From CAYONQ01 sp964405375 (GTDB taxonomy: Bacteria > Planctomycetota > Phycisphaerae > Sedimentisphaerales > Anaerobacaceae): a stretch of DNA of 56,118 bases. The position numbers and the translations under genes were made by a program. The DNA lies in assembly GCA_964405375.1 (NCBI GenBank), contig CAYONQ010000004.1, positions 1-56,118 on the forward strand. Direction: 5' to 3'. The notes below the pieces were generated by a model that did not search any database, was not told the DNA's origin, and saw nothing but the letters and a program-made list of their open reading frames with translations. Shown here one piece after another: positions 23,484-32,993 of the stretch. How positions within the stretch are numbered: position 1 is the first letter of the stretch; each line of letters begins with the position of its first letter.

Positions 23484-25386
23484 TGTCTCTTACCGATGGA
23501 AATAGCAATAAATCCGTATGGGGCAAGAAGCCCGCCCTGATGAATTCATCCATATATCCGGGATGGCTCATCAAATCAAAATACGTCATATTCTTGGCGA
23601 TTTTCTCGGCTGCTTTAAGGGCCTTTCGACTCAGTAGAACCGTCTTTGCACCTGCGATTGACGTGTTTCCCACGAATTGAATCTTCTCCGGCGGCACATC
23701 AGGCAGCATACCAACAGTAACCGCCTGGCGAACGTTGAGGAAGTTTCCGAAGCCGCCGGCCAAGTAAACCGCATCCAGGTCTTCCGGCCTTGTCTGGGTC
23801 GATTCCATCAGCACCCGAATGGCGGCAAAGACCCCCGCCTTGGAACGCATCAGATTGTTGATGTCCGCCTGAGTGATTACTATCTCGTGGTGGTCGTTAT
23901 CCGCAGGGACCAACTGAAACTGCAGTCCCTCGTCGCCCTCTGTTAGTCTCTTGTGGCCATTGGTTTTGAATCGGCCGGTCCGGTCTATAATGCCATTTAC
24001 AAACAACTCAGCAAGCGTATCCAGAAGTCCTGAGCCGCAGATGCCGACAGGATGGGCAGCGCCGATTGTGCTGAACTCGACAGAGCCGTCCTCAAGAATG
24101 GTCAGTTTTTCAACAGCCCCTGCTCCCGCCCTCATACCGTTCCTGACGCCACTGCCTTCAAATGCAGGGCCTGCCGAGCTCGAGGCGCAGACCAGCCAGT
24201 CCCGATTGCCAAGCGCCACCTCGCCGTTCGTTCCAATATCAACAAAAAGCGATATGCCTTTTTTCGTATAAATTCTCGTGGTCAACACACCCGCCACTAT
24301 GTCACTGCCCACATAAGCGGCCACGCTCGGCAAGCAGTATAATAGACCTCGCTTGTTAATCTGGATGCCCGCCTCTGCTGCCCGAATCGGGGGGACAAAG
24401 CCGACGGAGGCGATGTAGGGCTCCTTACGTATTCGAGTCGGGTCCAGATTCAGCAGGAAATGGACCATTGCGGTATTACCGGCGCAAATAACAGCGGTGA
24501 TGTCCTGCAGGTCAACTTTCTGCCTTGCCGCCAGTGTCATAATCAGATTGTTTACATCATTTACAAGACGATTCTGCATCTCATCGAACGCATCATTTTC
24601 TTCTGCGTAGATGATTCTGCGTATGTAGTCTTCGCCGAAATTTATCTGGCTGTTGTATGTGGCTTCAGTGTCTATTGTAGCGGCGTTTGTCAAATCGATT
24701 AGATGCGCCACGACGGTGGTTGTTCCCAGGTCAACCGCCACGGCAAAATTTGTATTGCACCGCCCGCCCTGCTCAACCTCTATAACCTCGGTAGTTCCAC
24801 CTCGCCGGCCTATTGTTGCCGCTACCTTGTAATCGGCCTTAATAAGTATTTTTGAAAGATTCTGTAAGATTCGAAAGCCGGTCTGCATTATGGGGGCGTC
24901 AACCTGCCGGCGTATGGCCACATACAGCCGCTCGTGGTCGGCTGTATGGTCCTGAACCGTCGGCGGTGACATCTCAACGCAAAGTTTTTGAACCAGAGGG
25001 TCAAACTCAAAAACCCCCTCCCGCACCTCGCCGGCAAGCTCGCTGAACCTGCGGGCGTCGGTGTCCATAAGTATCTGAGAGGTCTGCAGTGTATGCGATT
25101 TTGGAACCGTTACGGTTATATCCGAAAGTATCCTGGTCTGACAGGCGAGAACGACATTCTCTCGTATCTCATCGGGCGTAAGTAAGGTTGTGGGTCTGCT
25201 TTGGAATTGCCCTTCATCAATTATTACCTTACATTTTCCGCAGTAGCCGTCTCCGCCGCAAATACTGCTTAGGTAAATGCCGGCCTTGTGGGCCGCCTCC
25301 AGCAAAACCGTTCCCCTTGGGACCTCTGTTTTCAACCCGCTCGGCTCAAAACGAACTGTGCATTTTTTCTTTTTGTCTTCTTTCAT
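23467..25386 (-). CDS. acsV: AcsV/RACo, reductive activator of the corrinoid protein
   Basis: ATP-dependent activator that reduces inactive Co(II) corrinoid iron-sulfur protein to Co(I). The 639-residue protein has an N-terminal [2Fe-2S] domain with cysteines at about 43, 49, 52 and 82 (SICGGDGYCGKC … ACQTRI) and the DUF4445/ASKHA region with FAVAVDLGTTTVVAHLIDL, VICAGNTAMVHFLLN, LFVDIGTNGEVALGN and VYLAGGFGNFLNVRQAV. Its ATG overlaps the acsC stop by one base (TAATG). The C-terminus runs into a TAAAGTG repeat that supplies its stop codon. Confidence 0.95.
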   Translation of the reverse strand: MKEDKKKKCTVRFEPSGLKTEVPRGTVLLEAAHKAGIYLSSICGGDGYCGKCKVIIDEGQFQSRPTTLLTPDEIRENVVLACQTRILSDITVTVPKSHTLQTSQILMDTDARRFSELAGEVREGVFEFDPLVQKLCVEMSPPTVQDHTADHERLYVAIRRQVDAPIMQTGFRILQNLSKILIKADYKVAATIGRRGGTTEVIEVEQGGRCNTNFAVAVDLGTTTVVAHLIDLTNAATIDTEATYNSQINFGEDYIRRIIYAEENDAFDEMQNRLVNDVNNLIMTLAARQKVDLQDITAVICAGNTAMVHFLLNLDPTRIRKEPYIASVGFVPPIRAAEAGIQINKRGLLYCLPSVAAYVGSDIVAGVLTTRIYTKKGISLFVDIGTNGEVALGNRDWLVCASSSAGPAFEGSGVRNGMRAGAGAVEKLTILEDGSVEFSTIGAAHPVGICGSGLLDTLAELFVNGIIDRTGRFKTNGHKRLTEGDEGLQFQLVPADNDHHEIVITQADINNLMRSKAGVFAAIRVLMESTQTRPEDLDAVYLAGGFGNFLNVRQAVTVGMLPDVPPEKIQFVGNTSIAGAKTVLLSRKALKAAEKIAKNMTYFDLMSHPGYMDEFIRAGFLPHTDLLLFPSVRDIKCKV

Positions 25387-26723
25387 TATTTCCAGACCTC
25401 GTGCAGATATTTAGGCAGCATCGAACATTCTCTCGGTCCTACTAAAACATCCCAGTTCGTGGCCTCTTCGAGCTTGCCGCTCATCACAGCCACATAGCCG
25501 GGGATTATCAGCTTGCGATGTTTAACGAGCGTCTCTACGTTGTGCTTGGCCATAGCGTCAGCTACCGTTTTCTCATTGAGCTTGTCCCCTGAGTAAGCGG
25601 TCAGGACACTGGTTCCTTCGGTATCGACCACGAGGATATAGCTCGGCACCCTGCTGGCCTCGACGTCCGACTCCACGGTGTAATAGGTAAGTGAAAAGTT
25701 TGTCGTAAACATCAGCGGCGAATTCTCATCGGGCTCGCCGATAGGATAGACCTTCGGCTCCACCTGTACCGGTTTCTGCGGGTCGCTGAAGATATTCATT
25801 ACCGCAGTAAGCACGGGTAAAAGTGCGTACGGCTCGACGGTATCGACCACAACGATACCGGAATACTTGCAGACAAGTGCTATGGCCAAAGCCGCCTGCC
25901 GGTCGCCGTCACCGTCTGTAACGAAGGACATAGTCGGATACCCCAGCGGCCTGAAGACCTTTTTCAGCGACAGCGTCCGCATTCTTGACAGATTATATAA
26001 TTGGTCCCGAAGACCGGCGGCATCGAGACTTAATACGATGTCCTCAACTCCTTCGGCTTTTATTTTTTCGGTAAGCTCGGAAAGGGCCTCGATTGATTCG
26101 GCTTTTGCCACAAGCGAACATTTGTTTTCCTTGGCGATTTTTGCCATTGCCTCGACATTGTCGGGGCCTGCCGAGCCGATTAAGGGCAGCCGGTCACCGG
26201 TTTTGCCGACCGCTGCGGCGATTGCCTGCGGAGAATCTGAAATCAGGATTAGAGCTAACGAGCTGGCATCTTTTACTACTTCAGCGGCCTGTGCGAATGA
26301 GTCAGCCGAGCCGCTGTCGTTAATAACCACTACGGCCTTGACTCCGATTTTGGTGCCGACACGCTCAAAGGTAAGTTTATTTACAGACTCAATGCGTTTT
26401 TTCAAGTCCTCGCCGGTCAGTTTATCCGAGACGGTTACGGCCAGAACAGTCGGATTGTAAAACTTCTCTTCGTGCCTGAATACCACGGTCTCCTGGCCGA
26501 CCTGCACTTCATTGTCGGCGATGCCGAACTTAACCAGCCGCATCGGTGGTGCCGCAGCAGCGGCAAGCAGTTTTTTGGCCTCTTCCGAAACATCGGGACA
26601 GTCTTCGAGCTTCGCCCGCTTCTGGGCAAGCTGCATAGCAAACGCCAGGCAGGTAGGCATACCGCACTTTTTGCAGTTGGTCTTGGGCAGCAGCTTGAAT
26701 ATCTCTAACCCTGTCAGTGCCAT
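25386..26723 (-). CDS. acsC: AcsC, corrinoid Fe-S protein large subunit
   Basis: Large (gamma) subunit of the corrinoid iron-sulfur protein. The 445-residue protein begins MALTGLEIFKLLPKTNCKKCGMPTCLAFAM and holds the low-potential [4Fe-4S] cluster in CKKCGMPTCLAFAMQLAQKRAKLEDC, then a TIM barrel and a C-terminal corrinoid-binding region (VGPRECSMLPKYL). The ATG at 26723 is used because of AAAGGAAG upstream and the conserved N-terminus; the open frame extends 17 codons further up without conservation. Confidence 0.95.
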   Translation of the reverse strand: MALTGLEIFKLLPKTNCKKCGMPTCLAFAMQLAQKRAKLEDCPDVSEEAKKLLAAAAAPPMRLVKFGIADNEVQVGQETVVFRHEEKFYNPTVLAVTVSDKLTGEDLKKRIESVNKLTFERVGTKIGVKAVVVINDSGSADSFAQAAEVVKDASSLALILISDSPQAIAAAVGKTGDRLPLIGSAGPDNVEAMAKIAKENKCSLVAKAESIEALSELTEKIKAEGVEDIVLSLDAAGLRDQLYNLSRMRTLSLKKVFRPLGYPTMSFVTDGDGDRQAALAIALVCKYSGIVVVDTVEPYALLPVLTAVMNIFSDPQKPVQVEPKVYPIGEPDENSPLMFTTNFSLTYYTVESDVEASRVPSYILVVDTEGTSVLTAYSGDKLNEKTVADAMAKHNVETLVKHRKLIIPGYVAVMSGKLEEATNWDVLVGPRECSMLPKYLHEVWK

Positions 26724-26802
26724 AATATTCTTCCTTTCTCCGTATCTGGCGAATAGCCATGCTGTGCATCGCAATTCGCTTATCGGGACGGACTGGCCGC
26801 TT

Positions 26803-28992
26803 TTAGAACATCGGCTCCATAGTTGTTACGGGATGGCCAGCCTTGCTAACAAATTCGAGTACCTGTTCTTCAGTGGAACAATTGGTTTCATCGGCGATTT
26901 TTGCAAGGAACTCCTCGCCGCCGAGCCCAAACTCTTCCGCTCTTTTTACAAAGGCGTCTTTGATTTCCTCTTTGAGCATCGTAGGCATCCACACTATCCG
27001 GCGGATTCCACCTTCAGCGGCGATAAATTTTCTCGAGTTGATATAGTGCTTCGAATGCCCGATGAATCCGGGCGTCTGGTTGCCGCCGCCGACGGTGCCG
27101 GCAAGAGTCGAGAACTTCATACCACAGGGGGTCATCTCAGCAAATTCTCTGTTGACAATCATTATCCCGCCGGTCGAAGGCAGCACAGCGGCTATACACT
27201 CGAAGCAGCCGCAGGATGTCATCGGGTCTGTTATCATACTGTACTGGCTCATTCGTTGAACGTTACCGCCGCTGGCCGCCAGCACAAATTCGTTTATTTT
27301 GTCCCATTGACCGATGGTCGGCTCGATGCAGTTGCCCTTCTGTAGGGGCTGATTCGGCCCGGTTGGAATTATCTCGTATGCCGCCCGGCAATCCAACCAA
27401 GTGTAAGCACCGCACAAACCAGGCCGCTCCGGCGAAACTACGCAAACATGGTTTGGAGCGAAACTTTGACACAAGATGCAGGAATAAAATGTATCCACAT
27501 CTTCATCGGTCATACCCGCAAGACGTTCATCGCGCACCACCCATATTTTGCGTGCCATTTCCGATAGTTTTAAAACCTGCTTTTCATCCGTGAATATCTT
27601 AACCTGCACCTTATCCAATATATTCGAATACTGCTCGTGATACATAGCGTGCAGGAGCTTGCCGATATGTTCGAGCCGGAATCCCGCCTTGAAGGCGTCC
27701 TTGCTGATTCGCACCCAGCTTATGTCGCGTTGACCCATATGCCACAGTCCCTGGGCCTCGTTCATAAATGTATGTATCTGACGCTCCAGTACAGGTTCAA
27801 AATCGGTCTGCATTTTCCTGCCGGCCACCTCAACTACAATTCCAAGCGGCAGCTTGCCACCCTCTTCGAGGGAATCGACATCCTGGCCGACAACCTCTAC
27901 CTTGCCGTCCTCAACCTCGCCGATATCGAGCATTCGCAGCCATTCAAAGGCCGGTGTTTTCTGACCACCGAACTCGCAGTGCATCTCTTGCTTGCGAATC
28001 CGCTCACCTTCAAATGCGGGACTATGTGCTACCGGAATATCTATCTTTGCGACTTTTATCTTCAGGCCGCGGACTTCAATGGCCTTTTCCACTATTTCGC
28101 TATGCGGGATGTTAGAGACGACGTGCTCGTATGTACATATGCCGGTAGGAAGAATCTCAGGGATGTCTGAGTCAGCAATAACAGGAAATCCAAAATTAAT
28201 TGCACCGGCGGCAGTGGCATACCATTCGTCCGTAACCTCACCCAGAGGTATAACGAATGCAAAAACCCTGTCTTTGTTGTAAAGAAGATTTCGCTTGAAA
28301 TCACCTGCCGGAATACCCCCATAGCTCAGCGCTACCCTGGCTGCAAATCCGGCCGCATATATCGCCGCAGTAATCTCACGCCCGAAAGGAACAAGTCGGG
28401 TATCCCAGCCCAGTTGCACGCCACCTTCAACAAGCTGCTCAGCGAAAGTAGTGCCGTTATGATGACCAGCCATAAAGACATACAGACTTCGCTCCTGACA
28501 TTTCCTGGCAATCTTAACCGCCGTTTCCACATCCGGTGCAGACCCGACTATTGCTGCAAACCCAGGTGCCGAACCATCAACAAATTGGATACCTCTCTCA
28601 CGCAAAATTACATCGTCTGCCGCCCCCAGCCAGATGTCATCGACGGGATTAGGGCCGATTAGATATTTGCATGCCTCGACAATCTCCTCCGCAAAAAGCG
28701 TCGCCATACCAGCATCAAGGGTCGGGCCGAGGTAAGGTATCCATAAGTCGTCGTCAACCAAAGGGGGCAGCAAAGGCCTGACTTCTTCCGCCATCACCTC
28801 TTCGAAATCGGATAATTTTCCCACCGCCCGCCCGGTTATCGAATAAATAATCGGTATGTAATAACCGGTATTGGGAAACTCCACTTTGCAGTCTTTGCCT
28901 TTTTCGTTGATAGCGCGTGCTAAGTAGTCCCCGGCTTGCTTAGCTATCTTGTGGGCGCCACGTATGGCTGCTGATGCAATGATTTTTGACAT
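26803..28992 (-). CDS. acsB: AcsB, acetyl-CoA synthase
   Basis: Joins methyl, CO and CoA into acetyl-CoA at the Ni-Ni-[4Fe-4S] A-cluster. The 729-residue length equals the full bacterial form, including the N-terminal CODH-contacting domain that archaeal CdhC lacks. A-cluster ligands are visible in YSCILCQSFAPNHVCVVSPERPGLCGAY (Fe-S Cys) and MTSCGCFECI, where CGC binds the distal nickel. GMKFSTLAGTVGGGNQTPGFIGHS is another family signature. A good ribosome-binding site (AAAGGTAGG) lies between a CGTATCT-type hairpin and the ATG. Confidence 0.97.
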   Translation of the reverse strand: MSKIIASAAIRGAHKIAKQAGDYLARAINEKGKDCKVEFPNTGYYIPIIYSITGRAVGKLSDFEEVMAEEVRPLLPPLVDDDLWIPYLGPTLDAGMATLFAEEIVEACKYLIGPNPVDDIWLGAADDVILRERGIQFVDGSAPGFAAIVGSAPDVETAVKIARKCQERSLYVFMAGHHNGTTFAEQLVEGGVQLGWDTRLVPFGREITAAIYAAGFAARVALSYGGIPAGDFKRNLLYNKDRVFAFVIPLGEVTDEWYATAAGAINFGFPVIADSDIPEILPTGICTYEHVVSNIPHSEIVEKAIEVRGLKIKVAKIDIPVAHSPAFEGERIRKQEMHCEFGGQKTPAFEWLRMLDIGEVEDGKVEVVGQDVDSLEEGGKLPLGIVVEVAGRKMQTDFEPVLERQIHTFMNEAQGLWHMGQRDISWVRISKDAFKAGFRLEHIGKLLHAMYHEQYSNILDKVQVKIFTDEKQVLKLSEMARKIWVVRDERLAGMTDEDVDTFYSCILCQSFAPNHVCVVSPERPGLCGAYTWLDCRAAYEIIPTGPNQPLQKGNCIEPTIGQWDKINEFVLAASGGNVQRMSQYSMITDPMTSCGCFECIAAVLPSTGGIMIVNREFAEMTPCGMKFSTLAGTVGGGNQTPGFIGHSKHYINSRKFIAAEGGIRRIVWMPTMLKEEIKDAFVKRAEEFGLGGEEFLAKIADETNCSTEEQVLEFVSKAGHPVTTMEPMF

Positions 28993-29007
28993 AGATTAAC
29001 CTACCTT

Positions 29008-29062
29008 TCGTATCCCGTGAAGCATATCTCGTATTTCGCTTCACGATTTACCAAATACGATT
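29008..29062 (-). repeat. hairpin-forming repeat between cooS and acsB
   Basis: CGTGAAGC (29016-29023) and GCTTCACG (29038-29045) form an 8-bp stem around CGTATCT-type words; CGTAT (29009-29013) and ATACG near 29056-29060 extend the inverted symmetry. It fills most of the 71-base gap between cooS and acsB and stops just before the acsB ribosome-binding site. Confidence 0.65.
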
Positions 29063-29063
29063 T

Positions 29064-31010
29064 TTACTCCATAGCTAATGCCCGTCGCTCTTGCATATCA
29101 TAAAGCTTGCGTTCCTTTTCTACGTTTATACCCAGAGCATCCCGCTTGCTCTCAATATGCTCAATCATCATACGAGCGGCTTTAATCGGGTCTCGTTCAA
29201 AGGCCCATTTGGCACCTATATCCTTTTCGATTTCGTCGGTTAGATAACGCGTTAGATTCGGAGCACCGAGGATGGGCAGCGGCTCGGCGATAACGGTATA
29301 GACCCCTGAGGCAACGAAATACATTCCGATTGAAACCGCCTTTTCGCTCATCCACTCCGGTGCGGCACCGGCAACGGGTAAATCTGAGATGTCATCGCCA
29401 AGCCCGCCTTCGGCAACCACGTTCGCCAGAATTGTCAAAATCCTGCTGTTATCCACGCAAGAGCCAACGTAAAGCACTGGCGGTAATCCCACGGTCTCAC
29501 ATATCTCGGCTAGACCCTTGCCGCAGTATTTCGCCGCTGCCTCCGGTCTCATCAGCCCGGCCTTGCCTGCTGCAATCGCGCTGCAACCCGTGCTCACCAC
29601 TAAAACATCATTCTTAATAAGTTCTTTTATCATTGTAATGTGACCATAATCGTGCACTTGCTTCGGATTATTGCAGCCGACGACTCCAGCTGCACCCCGC
29701 AGGCGCCCTGAAATAATAGCATCATTTAGCGGCCGGTAACTCGCCCGAAATCTCCCGCCAAGATGGTAAAAAATATTTTCTGTGGTAAAGCCGGCAATTC
29801 CGCGCTCCATTACTTTCGGAATCTTAGCTTTGCCTTTCCTGTTGGCAAAATTCTCAATACCAATTTTGATGATTTGCCGTGCGATTTCCACTGCCCTGTC
29901 TTCGTGAAACTCGATATGCTCTGCTCCGGCGATTTTGCACTTGGGGGAGGTAGTAATCAATTTGGTATGGAAGCAGCCGGACAGCGAGCCCAGCGCAGGC
30001 ATAATGCACTGCACATCAACCAGCATAACTTCCACCACGCCAGTCATTACCGCCAGTTCCTGCTGCAGGAAATTGCCGGCGACCGGTATGCCGTGACGCA
30101 TCAGTATCTCAGTAGCCGTGCAGCACATACCAGCAATGTTAATGCCTTCGGCCCCTTTATCTTTTGCCATTTTTATCAGTTCAGGTTCCTGCGATACCGC
30201 CACAACTATGTCTGACAAGGTCGGCTCGTGCCCGTGTACAACTATATTGACCTGTTTGGCATCAAGGACGCCGAGATTGGCGCCAAATCGAATCGGCTGA
30301 GGACCGCCAAACAAAATATCCGAAAGCTCCGTTGCTATAAGCGACCCGCCCCATCCATCGGCCAAGCACGCTCGGAGACCCTGCTTTACCAGATTCTTGT
30401 AGTCCGAGCCCACACCTATGTGTGTCCTGTGCATAATCTCCACAATTTCCCGGTCAATCGAACGTGGAGTTACGCCCAATTCTTTCCAGACCTTTTGCCT
30501 GGCCGGCGGGGGATAAGCGGCCGCACTGACAAGTGTTCCCTCCTGCTTGCCGAACTCAGCCATTACCACCTCAACCAGGTCGCCGGCAATTTCCTTTGTC
30601 TGTCTGCCTTTTGTCTCGACACCGTATCTTGCCGCAACTTCCTTTAATTTACGCTCGTCCTTAATCTTATAGTCGCATTGCTCACTCTCGACCGCCAACT
30701 TAAATGTGTGCGCGATGTCACGGCCGTGGTCCGAATGAGCGGCAGCACCCCCGGCAACCATCCGCACGAGGTTTCTTGCCGCAATCGTATCAGCGGTAGC
30801 GCCACATATACCGGCCTGCGGTCCTTCCCCAAACGGGTCGATTCGGCACGGCCCCATTGCGCAATTTCGGCAGCATATCCCAAGCCTGCCGAATCCACAT
30901 TGAGGTTCCTGTTCCTCAAGCCTATCCCAGGCGTTTTTCAGCCCGGCTTCTGCCATACGTGTTAGCATTTCCTGAGCTGCGCTATCAATGCTACGTTTCT
31001 TTGGATCCAT
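29064..31010 (-). CDS. cooS: CooS/AcsA, Ni-CO dehydrogenase catalytic subunit
   Basis: Interconverts CO2 and CO at the Ni-Fe-S C-cluster and, beside AcsB, forms the CODH/ACS. The 648-residue protein has the B/D-cluster cysteines in QCGFGRLGICCRNCAMGPCRIDPFGEGPQAGICGA, C-cluster residues in AAHSDHGRDIAH, GVVGCNNPKQVHD, VVSTGCSAIAAGK and VLYVGSCVDNSR, all intact. GAGG precedes the ATG. Only one cooS is present, so it must serve both ACS and, if used, the CooF/flavoprotein pair beside it. Confidence 0.97.
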   Translation of the reverse strand: MDPKKRSIDSAAQEMLTRMAEAGLKNAWDRLEEQEPQCGFGRLGICCRNCAMGPCRIDPFGEGPQAGICGATADTIAARNLVRMVAGGAAAHSDHGRDIAHTFKLAVESEQCDYKIKDERKLKEVAARYGVETKGRQTKEIAGDLVEVVMAEFGKQEGTLVSAAAYPPPARQKVWKELGVTPRSIDREIVEIMHRTHIGVGSDYKNLVKQGLRACLADGWGGSLIATELSDILFGGPQPIRFGANLGVLDAKQVNIVVHGHEPTLSDIVVAVSQEPELIKMAKDKGAEGINIAGMCCTATEILMRHGIPVAGNFLQQELAVMTGVVEVMLVDVQCIMPALGSLSGCFHTKLITTSPKCKIAGAEHIEFHEDRAVEIARQIIKIGIENFANRKGKAKIPKVMERGIAGFTTENIFYHLGGRFRASYRPLNDAIISGRLRGAAGVVGCNNPKQVHDYGHITMIKELIKNDVLVVSTGCSAIAAGKAGLMRPEAAAKYCGKGLAEICETVGLPPVLYVGSCVDNSRILTILANVVAEGGLGDDISDLPVAGAAPEWMSEKAVSIGMYFVASGVYTVIAEPLPILGAPNLTRYLTDEIEKDIGAKWAFERDPIKAARMMIEHIESKRDALGINVEKERKLYDMQERRALAME

Positions 31011-31037
31011 AACAATTCCTCACTTTACTAATTAGCC

Positions 31038-32405
31038 CTACGGACTCTTTGTGTTCTTCAACACCAGTGATTTGTCTTTTCCTATGCCTTTTACGACGAC
31101 GTTAGGTTCACATATATTCATTAATGTTTCAGCCATCTTTGCCCGTGGTGAGATAAAGTTTTCCAAAAATGCTTTTCTATCCTCACCGTTCAAAACGGCC
31201 TGGTATAGCTGCCAGGCGAACTGCGAACCATATTTTTCGGCTACAAGCTGTGCACCAACAATTTTGTCTTTGCCGTCCGTTAGAAGTTTTGCTTTCTCAA
31301 AAGGCTTTTGTTTATATTCGAACCGGCCCAGTTGACCGACATCCAGGTCATGCACTTTAGCTTCTAAGCCCACCTCTTTTGCGGTGGTAGTGCTGTGTCC
31401 GATACTGTATATCTGCAGTCCTAAAATCTGGTCGGCCTGTGCACGCAGAAAACCCCTTGTTTTCACATCGGCTCCGGCTGCATTTCGGCCTGCGATTTTT
31501 CCGGCCATTGCCCCAATACTACCGACCGGTGAATACACGAACATTCCCGTACCCAAATCGGGACTTTCCGCACAGTCTCCAACCGCATAGATATTCGAAA
31601 CCGATGTCCTCATACGATTATCTACCTTGATAGCGCCGCTTTGAGCCAACTCGATGCCGCATTTTTCCGCAAGAGCCACATTCGGTTTTACTCCCGTACC
31701 CATCACCACAAGATTGGTGGCTGTCTTTTTGTTTTTATGCACAACGTACTCGACACTTTGCTCGCCTCCTATTTGTGAAATGGCCTGGCCGGTAAGCATT
31801 TTCAAGCCCTGCTTTTCAAACCTATCGATGAGAAATTCAGAAAGGTCCGGCTCGATTAATTTTCTCAGTATTCTGGACCGTACGTTGAAATAAACATCCA
31901 GGCCTTTATGCATCAGAGCTTCGGCGATTTCCAGGGCAATAAAGGATGCTCCAACAATAACGGCACAGTTTGTATCCTTAGCTACTTCAACAATCTCCGC
32001 TGCCGACTCAAATGTGGTAAAGGTGCAAACGCCTTTTTTATCAGAACCGGTTATCTTCGGTATCAGAGGAGAGCTGCCGGTTGCGATAATAGCCGAGTCG
32101 TAGGATACCTTTTGTTTTCCCCCATCAGATATGTAGGAAATGACATTATTTGCCGTTTCGATATCGGTAGCTTCCGAAAGGCAAACAATCTTAATATTGT
32201 AACCGGCCAAAGCTTCAGCAGAGAAAACTTTTGCATCTTCCGGTTTATTTATAGCCCCCGCAATCAGCGCAGGTATTGCGGGTCTGCGGTAAGGCAGGCG
32301 GTCCATAGTTATAACCGTCACATCAACGTCAGGATTTTCTTTGGCTGCTGCTATGGCGGCCATCATTCCTGCGGCACTTCCACCAATAATAGCTATTTTT
32401 CGCAC
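31038..32405 (-). CDS. CODH-linked FAD/NAD(P) oxidoreductase
   Basis: The 455-residue protein of the pyridine nucleotide-disulfide oxidoreductase class III type has the FAD loop IAIIGGSAAGMMAAIAA, the NAD(P) segment NCAVIVGASFIALEIAEAL and the second FAD motif NIYAVGDCAE, with a C-terminal dimerisation domain. It lacks the redox CxxxxC of dithiol reductases; NADH oxidase/CoA-disulfide reductase-like proteins of this kind accompany cooS and cooF in several bacteria (the CooS-CooF-FNOR set) and are thought to pass CO electrons to NAD(P)+. It starts with GTG, with AAGGAA 9 bases upstream. Confidence 0.85.
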   Translation of the reverse strand: MRKIAIIGGSAAGMMAAIAAAKENPDVDVTVITMDRLPYRRPAIPALIAGAINKPEDAKVFSAEALAGYNIKIVCLSEATDIETANNVISYISDGGKQKVSYDSAIIATGSSPLIPKITGSDKKGVCTFTTFESAAEIVEVAKDTNCAVIVGASFIALEIAEALMHKGLDVYFNVRSRILRKLIEPDLSEFLIDRFEKQGLKMLTGQAISQIGGEQSVEYVVHKNKKTATNLVVMGTGVKPNVALAEKCGIELAQSGAIKVDNRMRTSVSNIYAVGDCAESPDLGTGMFVYSPVGSIGAMAGKIAGRNAAGADVKTRGFLRAQADQILGLQIYSIGHSTTTAKEVGLEAKVHDLDVGQLGRFEYKQKPFEKAKLLTDGKDKIVGAQLVAEKYGSQFAWQLYQAVLNGEDRKAFLENFISPRAKMAETLMNICEPNVVVKGIGKDKSLVLKNTKSP

Positions 32406-32410
32406 TTGTT

Positions 32411-32947
32411 TTATTCCTTGTCTTTACTTTTTTTCTTCTCTGACTTGACCTGACTTGAGGCGTTACTATTTTTCGCCTTTTCAGACTGGTCGAGTAAAAC
32501 AAAGCTTAAAGCTTTGGTAGGACAGGCCTCGACACAGGCCGGGTCGAGGTCCTTTTCTATTCGTTCCATACACATATCGCATTTGATAATAGCGCGGCCT
32601 TTCTTATCTATCTGAAGAATACCAAAAGGACAGATAAGCATACACAACTTGCATCCGATACATAAATCCGCATCCACCACAACAGGTGCCTGTTCATCGA
32701 AGCGCTGAATCGCTCCGGTTGGGCAAACCGTGATACACGGCGCATCCTCGCAGTGTCTGCACTGAATTGGCACTCCAAACTCTCCTGCAGCCTCTACCGT
32801 AACCATTCGCTGGGGCCTCGGCGATTCTGCCACGGCCTCTTCAAGAACACCCGATTTGGAATGTACCATCGCACAGGCTATTTCACAGCTTTTGCAGGCC
32901 AGACATTTTTTTATATTTACCACTATGGTTTTATTTTTATTATCCAT
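32411..32947 (-). CDS. cooF: CooF-like four-cluster ferredoxin
   Basis: The 178-residue protein has four cysteine groups for [4Fe-4S] clusters: CLACKSCEIACAMVHS, CRHCEDAPCITVCPTGAI, CIGCKLCMLICPFG and CDMCMERIEKDLDPACVEACPTKAL, the CooF/HycB pattern. It should carry electrons between CODH and the flavoprotein encoded just downstream. The tail after the clusters is Lys/Ser-rich and low in complexity (KKKSKDKE at the end) and has no known role. Confidence 0.92.
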   Translation of the reverse strand: MDNKNKTIVVNIKKCLACKSCEIACAMVHSKSGVLEEAVAESPRPQRMVTVEAAGEFGVPIQCRHCEDAPCITVCPTGAIQRFDEQAPVVVDADLCIGCKLCMLICPFGILQIDKKGRAIIKCDMCMERIEKDLDPACVEACPTKALSFVLLDQSEKAKNSNASSQVKSEKKKSKDKE

Positions 32948-32993
32948 ATCTGCTGCCCGGGATAGTATGGTTCAATGATACCTTCCTATACTA

